From the NCBI GenBank assembly GCA_016719015.1, contig JADKAZ010000002.1:186001-250000 (forward strand): a stretch of 64,000 nt of DNA, read 5' to 3'. How positions within the stretch are numbered: position 1 is the first letter of the stretch; every line of letters starts with the position of its first letter. A program made the translations under genes and the position numbers. Source of the stretch: Chitinophagaceae bacterium (GTDB lineage Bacteria > Bacteroidota > Bacteroidia > Chitinophagales > Chitinophagaceae). Of this stretch, positions 28,136-37,349 are shown one piece after another. The notes below the pieces were generated by a model. It was not told the DNA's origin, did not search any database, and saw only the letters and a program-made list of their open reading frames with translations.

Positions 28136-29760
28136 ATGATTAGTGTAAAAGACCTGAAACTGGCCTACGGCAAACGGGTATTATTTGAAGAAGTTAACCT
28201 GAATTTTTTGAAGGGTAACTGTTACGGTGTGATTGGTGCGAACGGTGCCGGTAAAAGTACATTCCTGAAAATATTAAGTGGGGAGATAGAGCCGAACAAG
28301 GGCACCGTGGAAATAACCCCCGGTGAAAGGATGGCGATATTAAAACAGAACCAGTTTGAGTTTGATGGAGAAACGGTTTTGAACACGGTGATGATGGGTC
28401 ACACAAAATTGTGGGCTATCGCCAAAGAAAGAGAAAGCATTTATGCACTGGCTGATTTTACGGAAGAAGATGGGATGAGAGCCGGCGAACTGGAAGGTGA
28501 GTTTGGAGAAATGGGGGATATACAGCTGACAGTGATGCAGCCACTTTATTAAGTGAACTGGGTGTAGGAGAAGAATTTCATCAGTCATTGATGAAAGACA
28601 TTCCTTCTAATTTAAAAGTAAGGGTGTTGCTGGCTCAAGCCATCTTTGGTAATCCTGATATTTTATTATTGGATGAACCTACCAACGGTTTGGATATTGA
28701 AACTATCAGCTGGTTAGAAAATTTCTTAGCGGATTATGAAAATATTGTGTTGGTGGTGAGCCATGACCGTCACTTCCTGGATGCTGTATGTACCCATGTG
28801 GCCGATGTGGACAGGCAGAAAGTAAAAATCTTTACAGGCAACTATACATTCTGGTATGAGTCATCACAACTGATGGCCCGCCAGGTAAATGACAAGAATA
28901 AAAAAGTAGAAGAGAAACGCCAGGCATTGATTGACTTCATTGCCCGTTTCAGTGCCAACGCTTCAAAAAGTAAACAGGCTACCTCAAGAAAAAAAGCATT
29001 GGAGAAATTGACGATTGAAGAAATAGAGCCGAGTTACAGAAAATACCCCGGTATTATTTTTCAACCGTTACGGGAAGTAGGCAATCAAATATTAAACATT
29101 GATAAATTAAAAAAATCAGTGGATGGCCGTGTGCTTTTCAGTGATGTAACGTTTACAGTGAACAAAGGTGATAAGATTGCATTACTGAGCCGTGACCCAT
29201 TAGCGGTAACGACTTTTTTCAATATCATTACTGCAGAAACAATAGCAGACAGTGGCTCGTATGAGTGGGGCACTACGGTTACACATGCTTACCTGCCACA
29301 GGAGAACAACCAGTTTTTTAATGGTAAGGATAACCTGATGGACTGGTTGCGCCAGTATGTGCCGGACCATGTGAAAGATGTGGATGAGCCATTCTTAAGA
29401 GGCTTCCTTGGTAAAATGTTATTCAGTGGTGATGATGTGTTGAAGACAACGAATGTGCTGAGTGGGGGAGAGAAAGTACGTTGTATGCTAAGTAAGATGA
29501 TGCTGCAAAGTCCAAATGTGATTTTGCTTGACCAGCCAACCAACCACCTCGACCTCGAAAGTATTCAAAGCTTTAACGAACAGTGTACCGACTATAAAGG
29601 CATAGTTTTATTAACGAGCCATGACCATACGTTTATGCAAACCGTAGCGAATCGTATTATTGAACTAACGCCTAAAGGTATCATCGATCGCCTCATGACT
29701 TTCGACGAATACCTCGAAGATGACAGGGTGAAAGCGTTGAAAGAGGAAATGTATAAGTGA
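28136..29760 (+). CDS. ABC-F family ATPase (YbiT-like), interrupted by a one-base deletion
   Basis: Soluble tandem-ATPase proteins of this family bind the ribosome; YbiT-type members are thought to act on translation. The first domain (ATG 28136) has Walker A GANGAGKST. It runs into a stop at 28552 after FGEMGD, while the next frame continues with GYTADSDAATLLSELG and LLLDEPTNGLD. Adding one G to GGGGG (28513-28517) rejoins the two into about 541 residues. The domain-linking helices carry RFSANASKSKQATSR. In the second domain the Walker A is degenerate (LLSRDPLAVTT) and the residue after Walker B is Gln (LLDQPTNHLD), although SGGEK is kept. The indel is probably a sequence error. Confidence 0.9.
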
Positions 29761-29790
29761 TAGGTTATAAGGTATAAGTTATTATGAACT

Positions 29791-29817
29791 ATTCCCGTTT
29801 CTTTCCGAGACGGGAAT
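29791..29817 (+). terminator. ABC-F gene terminator
   Basis: An 11-bp stem ATTCCCGTTTC/GAGACGGGAAT (one wobble) with a five-base loop is followed by a T run. Confidence 0.85.
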
Positions 29818-29880
29818 TTTTCTTTTGGTGATTATACGCCTTCGGGTTGCATAATTTATTTGCTTATCTTCCTTTTCGTT

Positions 29881-31308
29881 ATGCCAACCAACACTAGCCT
29901 CGCCCAAAAAATCGGTTTCTGGTCTGCAACTGCCATTATTATTGGGAGTATCATCGGTTCCGGTGTATTTATGAAACCGGCCAGTATGGCTGGTCAGTTG
30001 GGTTCTCCAATATGGTTAACGGTAGTGTGGGTAATTGCCGGATTGTTCTCCTTGTTTGGTGCATTGGTGTATGCAGAGTTAGGTGCGATGATGCCCGAAA
30101 CCGGCGGCATCTATGTGTATTTCAGAAAAATGTTTGGCGACTTTGTGGCCTTCTTATACGGATGGGCTGCCTTCTCGGTCATCAATACGGCGGCAGTAGC
30201 CGCTATTGCTTTTGTGTGTGCCCAGTATGCCGATTATTTTTTGCACCTGCCAAGATTTAGTGAAGCTACAGAGCAGTCGGTGGTGTGGCATTTACCTTTT
30301 GTCGGTGATTTATTTCCATTGGCTAATTTTGGCGTCAAGTCCCTGGCGATAACATTAGTAGCAGGACTTACCTGGCTCAATTACCGGAGTGTAAAAGCAG
30401 GCAGTTCGTTTCAATTGATTTCTACGATTGTAAAGATGGCGGTGATTGCCGCACTGGTGGTTGGTATTTTCTTTTTTGGTAACGGGTCGGTGCAAAATTT
30501 TTTCCAGGCAGAAAATCCTAAACACGGGGGTGCATTGCTGAGTGGAATCATTGCGGCTCTTACCGGAGCTTTCTTTGCTTACGACGGTTGGGTCAACATC
30601 ACTTTTGTAGCCGGGGAAATAAAACAGCCGCAGCGAAATATTCCTAAAAGTTTATTTACCGGTGTCATTGCCTGTATCATCGTGTATGTATTGGTAAACC
30701 AGGCTTACCTGTATGTATTGCCGGTAGAACAAATTGCCAGTTCTCAGCTGGTGGCTGCTGATGCCATGAATATTGCGGTGGGTGATACAGGTAGTGCATT
30801 AGTGGTGGCAATGATTGTGATTTGTACTCTTGGTGCTATTAATGGAAATGTAATGGCTACTGCACGGGTTACCTATGCTATGGGAAAAGATAAATCCTTT
30901 TCGCCATGGGTGGGCCGAGAGCATACCCGTTTTCAAACACCGGGTAATGCATTGTGGCTGCATTGTATCTGGATATCTGTCTTAATCATTTCCGGTTCTT
31001 TTGATATGTTGGCCGACATGATGGTGTTTATAACCTGGATAGCTTATGGATTGGGAGCGGTGGGAATTTTTATGCTCCGCAAAAAAATGCCGGAAGCTGA
31101 ACGGCCATATAAAATATGGCTGCATCCTTTTGTAACATTGCTCTTTATTATTTTTTCGGCCATCTTCCTTTCCATTACGGTGTATAATGATATTACCAAT
31201 TACATCAACGACCGGCAACCGGTGGTGAACTCTTTACTGGGCATTGTGATTGTGGCATTGGGCATTCCACTTTATTTTTATTACAAAAAGAAAAAGAAAA
31301 CAGCTTAG
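29881..31308 (+). CDS. APC superfamily amino acid permease
   Basis: 475 residues from ATG 29881; the in-frame TTG at 29860 adds seven hydrophobic residues and is less likely. Twelve membrane segments can be traced. The first carries the substrate-binding glycine motif IIGSIIGSGVFMKP, typical of the amino acid-polyamine-organocation family (LAT/basic amino acid types). It probably exchanges or imports amino acids across the inner membrane; the substrate cannot be told. Its stop overlaps the stop of the convergent CHU_C gene by four bases, and the preceding ABC-F gene is separated by a terminator. Confidence 0.9.
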   Translation: MPTNTSLAQKIGFWSATAIIIGSIIGSGVFMKPASMAGQLGSPIWLTVVWVIAGLFSLFGALVYAELGAMMPETGGIYVYFRKMFGDFVAFLYGWAAFSVINTAAVAAIAFVCAQYADYFLHLPRFSEATEQSVVWHLPFVGDLFPLANFGVKSLAITLVAGLTWLNYRSVKAGSSFQLISTIVKMAVIAALVVGIFFFGNGSVQNFFQAENPKHGGALLSGIIAALTGAFFAYDGWVNITFVAGEIKQPQRNIPKSLFTGVIACIIVYVLVNQAYLYVLPVEQIASSQLVAADAMNIAVGDTGSALVVAMIVICTLGAINGNVMATARVTYAMGKDKSFSPWVGREHTRFQTPGNALWLHCIWISVLIISGSFDMLADMMVFITWIAYGLGAVGIFMLRKKMPEAERPYKIWLHPFVTLLFIIFSAIFLSITVYNDITNYINDRQPVVNSLLGIVIVALGIPLYFYYKKKKKTA

Positions 31309-33304
31309 CGCAGTAACAGGGTTGTTCCTTTTTGAAAAACTATTTCTCCGGTATCAGCATGTGTATAGCTGAGCAGCCAGGCATAGATACCTGTATCCTG
31401 CAACAAGCCATTAATTTTCCCATCCCATTTTTTTGTCCAGTCTTTGGTGAAGAACACTAACTGCCCCATCCTGTTATATACTTTGAATTCGAGGTTGTTT
31501 GCTTTTACAGCATTCAACGGATAAAGAAAATCATTCTTACCATCGCCATTGGGTGTAAAGGCCGACGGAACAGCAATAAAACAATTGTTCAACACTTTTA
31601 CAACATGAGTGGCTGTATCATTGCAACCCAAACTTGTGTTGGATGCAATCAAACGGATGGTGTACCAGGTTTCTCTTCCATTATCTAAATACTGGATTCC
31701 GGCAGGTGATTGTTGGTTGCTGGCAGTACCATTACCAAAACTCCATTGCCAGCGGTCAATACTTCCGGTGCTGGTGTTTTCAAGTTCAGTATATCACCCG
31801 GGCATATTATATCCGGTGCATTGAATGCGGCATTAAACTGACTGTTGATTTGCACTTGCTGAAAAGAAGTATCTGTACAAATACCGTTGGTGACAATCAA
31901 TCGCACTGTGTACTGACCGGCAGCAAAATTCACTACCGGGTTTTGAAGATTGCTGCTGGTGCCATTGCCAAAATTCCAGTTCCAGCTGGTGGTATTATTA
32001 TTTCCATCATGCCAAAAAGAAACGGTTTGCTGGCTGCAGGCCGTAGCATTGGATTGTGTAAACAAAGCAGATACACCTTCAGAAACAAAGAAGGGAAGAG
32101 CGGCACCTGCCGGAGTTGGTACTAAACATTCATTCAATATGGTATTGCCATCTGTGCCGGTAGCCAGTTGTACCTGGTAGTTACCTGTAACCACAGTTGT
32201 TGTAAAATTTAAGCGGATGACGGAGGTGGTGCTGTTGTTGGTGCAGGCCGGCATCGAAGGTATAGCTGTAACGGCCTGCGGACCGGTGAAAATAAAATCG
32301 CTTCCATCAGCAGCAATTGAACTGCAAAGGATAGGTCTGCGGAAAATTAATTCTATATAGCCGGGTTTACATTCATCATTGTTCAATTGATCCATTGGAG
32401 TGGATTGTTGCTGTGCTGAAATAAACGATAGTGTTTCTCCGGCAGGAATACTGCGGGTACAGATATCCACCAATGTATTACCATCACTTCCGTTTCCGAT
32501 GGTAACGGTGTAATTACCAAACCCCAATGGCTGATCAAGAAAAAGAGTAACGATGCCGGTACCAAATGGTGTACTGCAATCGAATGGTGCAGCACCGATT
32601 ACATTCACACCACCACTGACAGTAAAATCTGTACCATCAATAGCCAGGGTATTACATTTTACCTGTTTATTCAACCGGATACTGAGTTGGGTTCTGTCGC
32701 AACTTAATGATGCCACCTGCATATGTGGCTCAATAGCATCTGTAATGGTGGCGGTGCCTCCACCAAAACTGAGCTGGTAACTTTGCGTGGTACCACTATG
32801 ATTCGTTACCATCAATATGTAACTATGCCCTGCGAGCAGGTCGGGCATCTTACTAAAAAGTGGCAGCCCGAAACCAGTACAGACCATGGTGTTGGTTCCA
32901 TCAGAAGAAGCACCGGTTTCACCGGGGTCGCTTGACCAGTTACAGGCTACAAACAAATTGGCATTGGTAAAAATATCTACCGGGTTGGTGTTCGTTACAT
33001 CAAACAGTTGCCAATTATAATTGGCTGTAGCATCATCTGGGCTAATCGTAAATCCAAGTGTACCGGTAGTATAACAACCAAAGCGGAAAAAATTCGGATT
33101 CAGGTTTTGATAGACAGCACCATCGGCACAGGGTGTTGGTATATTAGTTTGTCCGCAGTAAGTTGGAGTGGTGATAGTAAAAGTTTCTGAACTGCAAACA
33201 AAAACAGCCGATACCGGTGTTTGTCCCGGGAATGTACAAGTCTGTGCCCGCAACTGCAGCGAAGCTAATAGCAGTAAGCAACCAAAGAAGATTTTTTTTA
33301 ACAT
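31305..33304 (-). CDS. Exported PKD-domain protein with gliding-motility (CHU_C, type B) C-terminal domain, one-base deletion
   Basis: The signal peptide MLKKIFFGCLLLLASLQLRAQ (ATG 33304) is followed by a long beta-rich region with cysteines and several repeats that include TGNYQVQLATGTDGNT. A PKD domain (SWNWNFGNGTSSNLQNPVV) and the start of a second follow. The frame then runs off at the stop after LPESSI. The continuing frame reads the second PKD domain (WSFGNGTASNQQSP), and the end is the CHU_C module: VPSAFTPNGDGKNDFL, YNRMGQLVFFT and a final TTLLLR. Adding one T to TTTT at 31777-31780 (plus strand) restores about 666 residues. The break is probably a sequence error. T9SS type B export is inferred. 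Confidence 0.85.
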
Positions 33305-33429
33305 GACTGACTGTAAATACAATGAGGAAAGAATGATGCCTCACTACGATGCTGTAATTTACTAAAGTATCCTGAACCGGTTGAAACGGTGCATTAGTTT
33401 CAGTAAATTCGTTACCTAACAATAACAAT

Positions 33430-34119
33430 ATGAAGACAGCCATCGTAACCGGTGCTTCCGGTAATCTCGGACAAGCCGTGATAAAAAAATTGTTGCATGA
33501 GCAATATTATGTTACGGGCACCATCATTCCCAATGATGTGGTGAAGATAGATGTGCAGGGGCAGCATTTTGAAACTGCCGTGGTGGACCTGACAGATGAA
33601 AATGCAGCACAGCAATTTGTAGACCTGATGGTAGCCAAACATAAAGGCATTGATGTAGCAGTATTAACGGTGGGTGGATTTGCAATGGGTACCATTGCCA
33701 ATACAACAACAACTGATATAGCTAAACAATATAAACTCAATTTTGAAACGGCTTATAATATGGCCCGGCCTGTATTTAACCAGATGATGCAGCAGGGGAG
33801 TGGCCGTATTTTTTTAATTGGCTCCCGGCCCGGAGAAGATATGAAGAACAGTAAAGGCATGATAGGGTATGGCCTTGCCAAATCACTTATTTTCCGGCTG
33901 GCTGAATTGATGAATGAAGAAGCAAAAGGAAAAAATATTGTTACCAGTGTGGTGGTTCCTTCTACTATTGACACCCCACAAAACAGGGCCTCTATGCCCG
34001 ATGCGGATTTTACTAAATGGGTTACTCCGCAGGCAATTGCTGAGGTGATTTATTTTTATTGCAGTGATGAAGGAATGGTGGTGAGGGAGCCGGTGATAAA
34101 AGTGTATGGTGGGGGGTAG
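33430..34119 (+). CDS. Short-chain dehydrogenase/reductase
   Basis: 229 residues with an N-terminal Rossmann fold: the glycine motif TGASGNLG (residues 7-14) binds NAD(P). The catalytic Tyr-Lys pair appears as YGLAK (about residues 147-151), with a Ser in the preceding FLIGSRPG stretch. The substrate is not predictable. The normal NNAG-type motif is replaced by TVGGFAMG, which is seen in some atypical SDRs. It is monocistronic: it is divergent from the CHU_C gene and followed by the first cluster of palindromic repeats. Confidence 0.88.
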   Translation: MKTAIVTGASGNLGQAVIKKLLHEQYYVTGTIIPNDVVKIDVQGQHFETAVVDLTDENAAQQFVDLMVAKHKGIDVAVLTVGGFAMGTIANTTTTDIAKQYKLNFETAYNMARPVFNQMMQQGSGRIFLIGSRPGEDMKNSKGMIGYGLAKSLIFRLAELMNEEAKGKNIVTSVVVPSTIDTPQNRASMPDADFTKWVTPQAIAEVIYFYCSDEGMVVREPVIKVYGGG

Positions 34120-34625
34120 AGGCAGAGAATCGGAAAGAAAAAAGTAATTGTGCCGGGTCGTATTTTTTGTCTGCTTCATTCCGATTGAAATGTTATTCAA
34201 AAAATGGTTTTCAATTTATATAATGTCGTTCCGGGCTTGACCCGGAATCTTTTCAAAGAAAAAATGTTGAGGGAGAGATACCGGGTCAGGCCCGGTATGA
34301 CCGCTTCGTTGGGAATGGTGATGTAATCCTGGAATCTATTTCCAAGAAAAAATGTTGAGGGAGAGATACCGGGTCAGGCCCGGTATGACAGCTTCGTTGG
34401 GAATGGTGATGTAATCCTGGAATCTATTTCTAAGAAAAAATGTTGAGGGAGAGATACCGGGTCAGGCCCGGTATGACAACTTCGTAGGGGGCGGTAATGT
34501 AAAACTGGGATGGCTGTATAAGGAGAAGCGACATTTTAATAAACGCATTGTCATTCGGGTAACGTAATGTCATTCCGGGCTAGACCCGGAATCTTTCTCT
34601 TTTGTATTTTCAAATTATAGTTCGG
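34120..34625. repeat. Palindromic repeat cluster 1a (hairpin pairs before GIY-YIG copy 1)
   Basis: This gene-free stretch holds two kinds of imperfect palindrome. Type F (core CCGGGCTTGACCCGG or the CTAGA-loop form) lies at 34224-34249 and 34568-34593. Type R (core CCGGGTCAGGCCCGG, the inverted orientation) lies at 34277-34302, 34365-34390 and 34453-34478. A typical F-R pair is separated by about 30 bases containing a TTTTC...GAAAA mini-inverted repeat and GAGGGAGAG. Decayed F sites (CCTGGAATC) precede the second and third R sites. The F at 34568 directly precedes the nuclease gene. Confidence 0.9.
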
Positions 34626-34910
34626 ATGGGTTATTATTCTGTATATATAGTTTCAAATTTGGCGAGAACTGTCTTTTATATTGGCATGACCAATAATCTC
34701 GAGAGGAGAATTATCGAACACCGCAATAATGAAGGAAGTGCTTTTACTTCAAAATATAAATGTCATTACCTGGTTTATTATGAAGACTATACCGATGTTA
34801 ATAATGCAATTTCAAGGGAAAAACAATTGAAAAATTGGGAACGCAAATGGAAGATTGAGTTGATACGAAAAGAGAATCCTGAGTTGATCGATTTGGCGAA
34901 GGATTGGTAA
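34626..34910 (+). CDS. GIY-YIG family endonuclease-like protein, copy 1
   Basis: 94 residues of the small COG2827/UPF0213-type GIY-YIG fold. The tyrosine motif reads GYYSVY...VFYIG. The catalytic Arg region is NNLERRIIEHR and the metal-binding Glu is in REKQLKNW. The C terminus is basic (RKWKIELIRKENPE). Free-standing proteins of this type are presumed DNA nucleases of unknown role. The gene lies exactly between an F hairpin (34568-34593) and an R hairpin (34931-34956), in the place where short repeat pairs have only about 30 bases. A near-identical copy is at 43326. I take the ATG at 34626; in-frame codons upstream lack another ATG. Confidence 0.85.
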   Translation: MGYYSVYIVSNLARTVFYIGMTNNLERRIIEHRNNEGSAFTSKYKCHYLVYYEDYTDVNNAISREKQLKNWERKWKIELIRKENPELIDLAKDW

Positions 34911-35490
34911 AGAAAAAATGTTGAGGGAGAGATACCGGGTCAAGCCCGGAATGACAGCTTCGTTGGGCCCTGTGATGTATCCCGGAATCTTTTCAATGAA
35001 AAATATTAGGGAGAGATACCGGGTCAAGCCCGGTATGACAGCTTCGTAGGGGGCAGGGTTGTAAGAATGGTAAGGCAGTCTGCGGATGAAGCGATGTTCA
35101 AATTTATTCAATGTTGTTCCGGGTCGTAATGTCATTCCGGGCTTGACCCGGAATCTTTTTCTAAGAAAAAATATTGAGGGAGAGATACCGGGTCAGGCCC
35201 GGTATGACAACTTCGTAGGGGGCAGGATTGTAAGAATGGTAAGGCAGTCTGCGGATGAAGCGATGTTCTAATTTATTCAATGTTGTTCCGGGTCGCAATG
35301 TCATTCCGGGCTAGACCCGGAATCCTTTCTTGGAAAAAATGTCGAGGGAGAGATACCGGGTCAAGCCCGGTAAGACAGCTTCGTGGGAACAGTAATTTAA
35401 AGACAGGACTCCAACAAGCAGAGATGGCAGGGAGATGTTTCTTTTGGCAAGGCTTTTGCAAAACCGGGGGTGTATCAAAAAATATATTAT
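34911..35490. repeat. Palindromic repeat cluster 1b with 169-bp tandem duplication
   Basis: R sites lie at 34931-34956, 35015-35040, 35184-35209 and 35352-35377; F sites at 35130-35155 and 35299-35324. A truncated F (CCCGGAATC) is at about 34981. The stretch from GTAAGAATGG at 35061 recurs at 35230, a period of 169 bases that includes one complete F-R pair plus a shared flank (CAGTCTGCGGATGAAGCG). Frames reading through here (VIPGLTRN- and GQARYDN-like peptides) are products of the repeats, not genes. Confidence 0.9.
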
Positions 35491-36171
35491 ATGAAAACTA
35501 AATTCCTTGCATTATCCCTGTTCTTATTGCTTATTATCTCGTATAGTGCCTCTTCCCAGATAGTAAAGGCTGGTGTAAACTTTGCCAATGTGACTATTAC
35601 AAATGATGGCGATATAGACGAAGCTAAATCGCTGACCAGTTTCCAGGTAGGGTTTACGGGTGATATTAAAATTTTGCCCTTCTTATTTTTTCAACCGGGG
35701 ATTTTATTCACCGGAAAGGGGTCAAAAACCCAATCTGGGGAAACAACGGATGCTACTTATTTCCGGGCTACTACTAATCCTTATTATGTAGAGATACCCG
35801 CCAATTTCGTTTTTAAAACGCCGGGCCCCATTAAATTTTTTGCCGGAGCCGGTCCTTATATAGCCGTAGGTGTGTCCGGAAAAAATAAGACGGAGGGAAA
35901 ATTTTTAGGCGCTGCATTTAATAGTGAAAATCCAATTGAATGGTCCAATGATGATCCGTCCACTTTTGATTATGAAGAAGGTTCAGGATATGGAATAATG
36001 AAGCGGTTTGATTATGGCCTGAACGGCACCGCCGGTATTGAAACAAAAAGCATTGTTCTTGGATTAAATTATGGATTGGGTCTTGCCAAATTGCAAAGTG
36101 GCAGCAACAGTTCAGCCGATGATAGAAATAAACACCGTGTGTTAAGTCTGACATTGGGAATAAAGCTGTAG
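35491..36171 (+). CDS. Outer-membrane beta-barrel protein (PorT-like family)
   Basis: 226 residues from ATG 35491, with signal peptide MKTKFLALSLFLLLIISYSASSQ. The mature part begins IVKAGVNFANVTI, the usual first strand of the Bacteroidota PorT/OMP_b-brl_2 family. It shows alternating strands with aromatic girdles (FFQPGILFTGKGS; YYVEIPANFVFK; FFAGAGPYIAVGVSG), and the last strand is LSLTLGIKL. These small barrels are outer-membrane proteins, mostly of unknown function. It sits alone between two repeat clusters and has its own terminator. Confidence 0.88.
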   Translation: MKTKFLALSLFLLLIISYSASSQIVKAGVNFANVTITNDGDIDEAKSLTSFQVGFTGDIKILPFLFFQPGILFTGKGSKTQSGETTDATYFRATTNPYYVEIPANFVFKTPGPIKFFAGAGPYIAVGVSGKNKTEGKFLGAAFNSENPIEWSNDDPSTFDYEEGSGYGIMKRFDYGLNGTAGIETKSIVLGLNYGLGLAKLQSGSNSSADDRNKHRVLSLTLGIKL

Positions 36172-36760
36172 AAATTATTATAGCGGAGTATATAGCTTTG
36201 TTTTGATAGCAAAGGGCATAACGGTTTTTCGTTGTGCCCTTTTTTATGGAACAGGTTGGTCTTTTTCTGAACGTAACGTCATTCCGGGCTTGACCCGGAA
36301 TCTTTTTCTAAGAAAAAATATTGAGGGAGAGATACCGGGTCAGGCCCGGTATGACAACTTCGTGTGGAACGGTGAAGCTATCCCGGAATCTTTTTCAAAG
36401 AAAAAAAATAAGAGAGAGATACCGGGTCAGGCCCGGTAAGACAACTTCGGAGGGAACAGGTTTGTAAGAATGGCAGTCTGCGGATGAAGCGATGTTCTAA
36501 TTTATTCAATGTTGTTCCGGGTCGTAATGTCATTCCGGGCTTGACCCGGAAAAAAAAAAAGAAAAAAAAACCGGGCCCCCGGCACCACCCCTTTAAAAAA
36601 AAAAAAACAAAATCTTTTTCTAAGAATAAATATTGAGGGAGAGATACCGGGTCAGGCCCGGTATGACAGACTCCGAGAGATGCCGGGTCAGGCCCGGTAA
36701 GACAACTTCGTAAGTGTCAATAATGCATTTCAAGTATCTTGCAGCCCAATTTTTCTCTAT
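36172..36760. repeat. Palindromic repeat cluster 2, with a low-complexity artefact-like segment
   Basis: After the terminator at 36211-36242 come F sites at 36277-36302 and 36528-36550 (cut off), and R sites at 36331-36356, 36418-36443, 36643-36668 and 36679-36704. The segment flanking cluster 1b (CAGTCTGCGGATGAAGCG) recurs near 36474. Between 36551 and about 36609 an F site is interrupted by long A runs and a short GC-rich piece, after which the expected spacer (ATCTTTTTCTAAG) resumes. No gene is seen. Confidence 0.88.
36211..36242 (+). terminator. Terminator of the barrel-protein gene
   Basis: A 13-bp stem AAAGGGCATAACG/CGTTGTGCCCTTT (one wobble) with a six-base loop is followed by a T run. 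Confidence 0.85.
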
Positions 36761-37156
36761 ATGCGATACTTGAAATGGATTGGCCTGGCTGCTGCCGTAT
36801 TATTAGTGGTGTCTTGTTTTACTCCCTGGATATTTATACAATCGGCGAATATTACGGTAAGTGGTATAGATACCACCGGCACCAATTTTGGCAAGCCCGG
36901 TTATTTTCATTTTGTGCTGGCGGGGCTGTTCCTGCTGTGTACTATAATACAAAAGGTGTGGGCCAAGCGGCTCAACCTGCTGGTTACCGCATTAAATGCA
37001 GCCTGGGCGGTGCGGAATATTTTTGTACTGGCAGCCTGCTCCGGTGGCGAATGCCCGGAACGCCTCACCGGTATCTGGCTCATGCTGCTGGCATCGGTGC
37101 TCATGCTGGTATCGGCCCTTTTTCCGGATATGAAACTGCCGGAAGAGAAGAAATAA
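36761..37156 (+). CDS. Small four-helix membrane protein
   Basis: 131 residues with about four membrane segments (roughly residues 7-27, 48-66, 71-93 and 103-122). A Cys at residue 19 in VVSCFTPW resembles a lipobox but is probably within the first helix. It has the look of small Bacteroidota inner-membrane proteins of unknown role. A competing overlapping frame (36739-37179) has poor composition and is rejected. It begins 56 bases after the last R palindrome of cluster 2. No function is assigned. Confidence 0.7.
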   Translation: MRYLKWIGLAAAVLLVVSCFTPWIFIQSANITVSGIDTTGTNFGKPGYFHFVLAGLFLLCTIIQKVWAKRLNLLVTALNAAWAVRNIFVLAACSGGECPERLTGIWLMLLASVLMLVSALFPDMKLPEEKK

Positions 37157-37349
37157 CTGGTAATCAGCCCGTACACTAACACTGCCCGGAAAAGAAGACA
37201 AAAACCCGCCTCATCATTTCGTCATGTTTTAATAATACCATAGATTCGCCTAAGTAGTTACCTTTAGTGGCACTACTCCGACATCCTCCGAAAGTCCCCA
37301 ACCCTGTATCCTGCTGACCAAACTTTTTTTGATTCTTAATATGGGAACT

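Noticed and set aside
34224..35399. Regular repeats that could suggest a CRISPR array
   Set aside because: The repeats are palindrome pairs with 169-bp spacing, shared flanks and no unique spacers of constant length; no cas gene is present.
34812..36439. Open frames running through the repeat clusters (for example peptides with VIPGLTRN or GQARYDN)
   Set aside because: They are made of the palindromes themselves, occur on both strands, and have no start or composition typical of genes here.
36739..37179. 146-residue frame overlapping the small membrane protein
   Set aside because: The alternative frame at 36761 has a coherent membrane profile; this one has a mixed, Gly/Cys-rich sequence and looks like a shadow.
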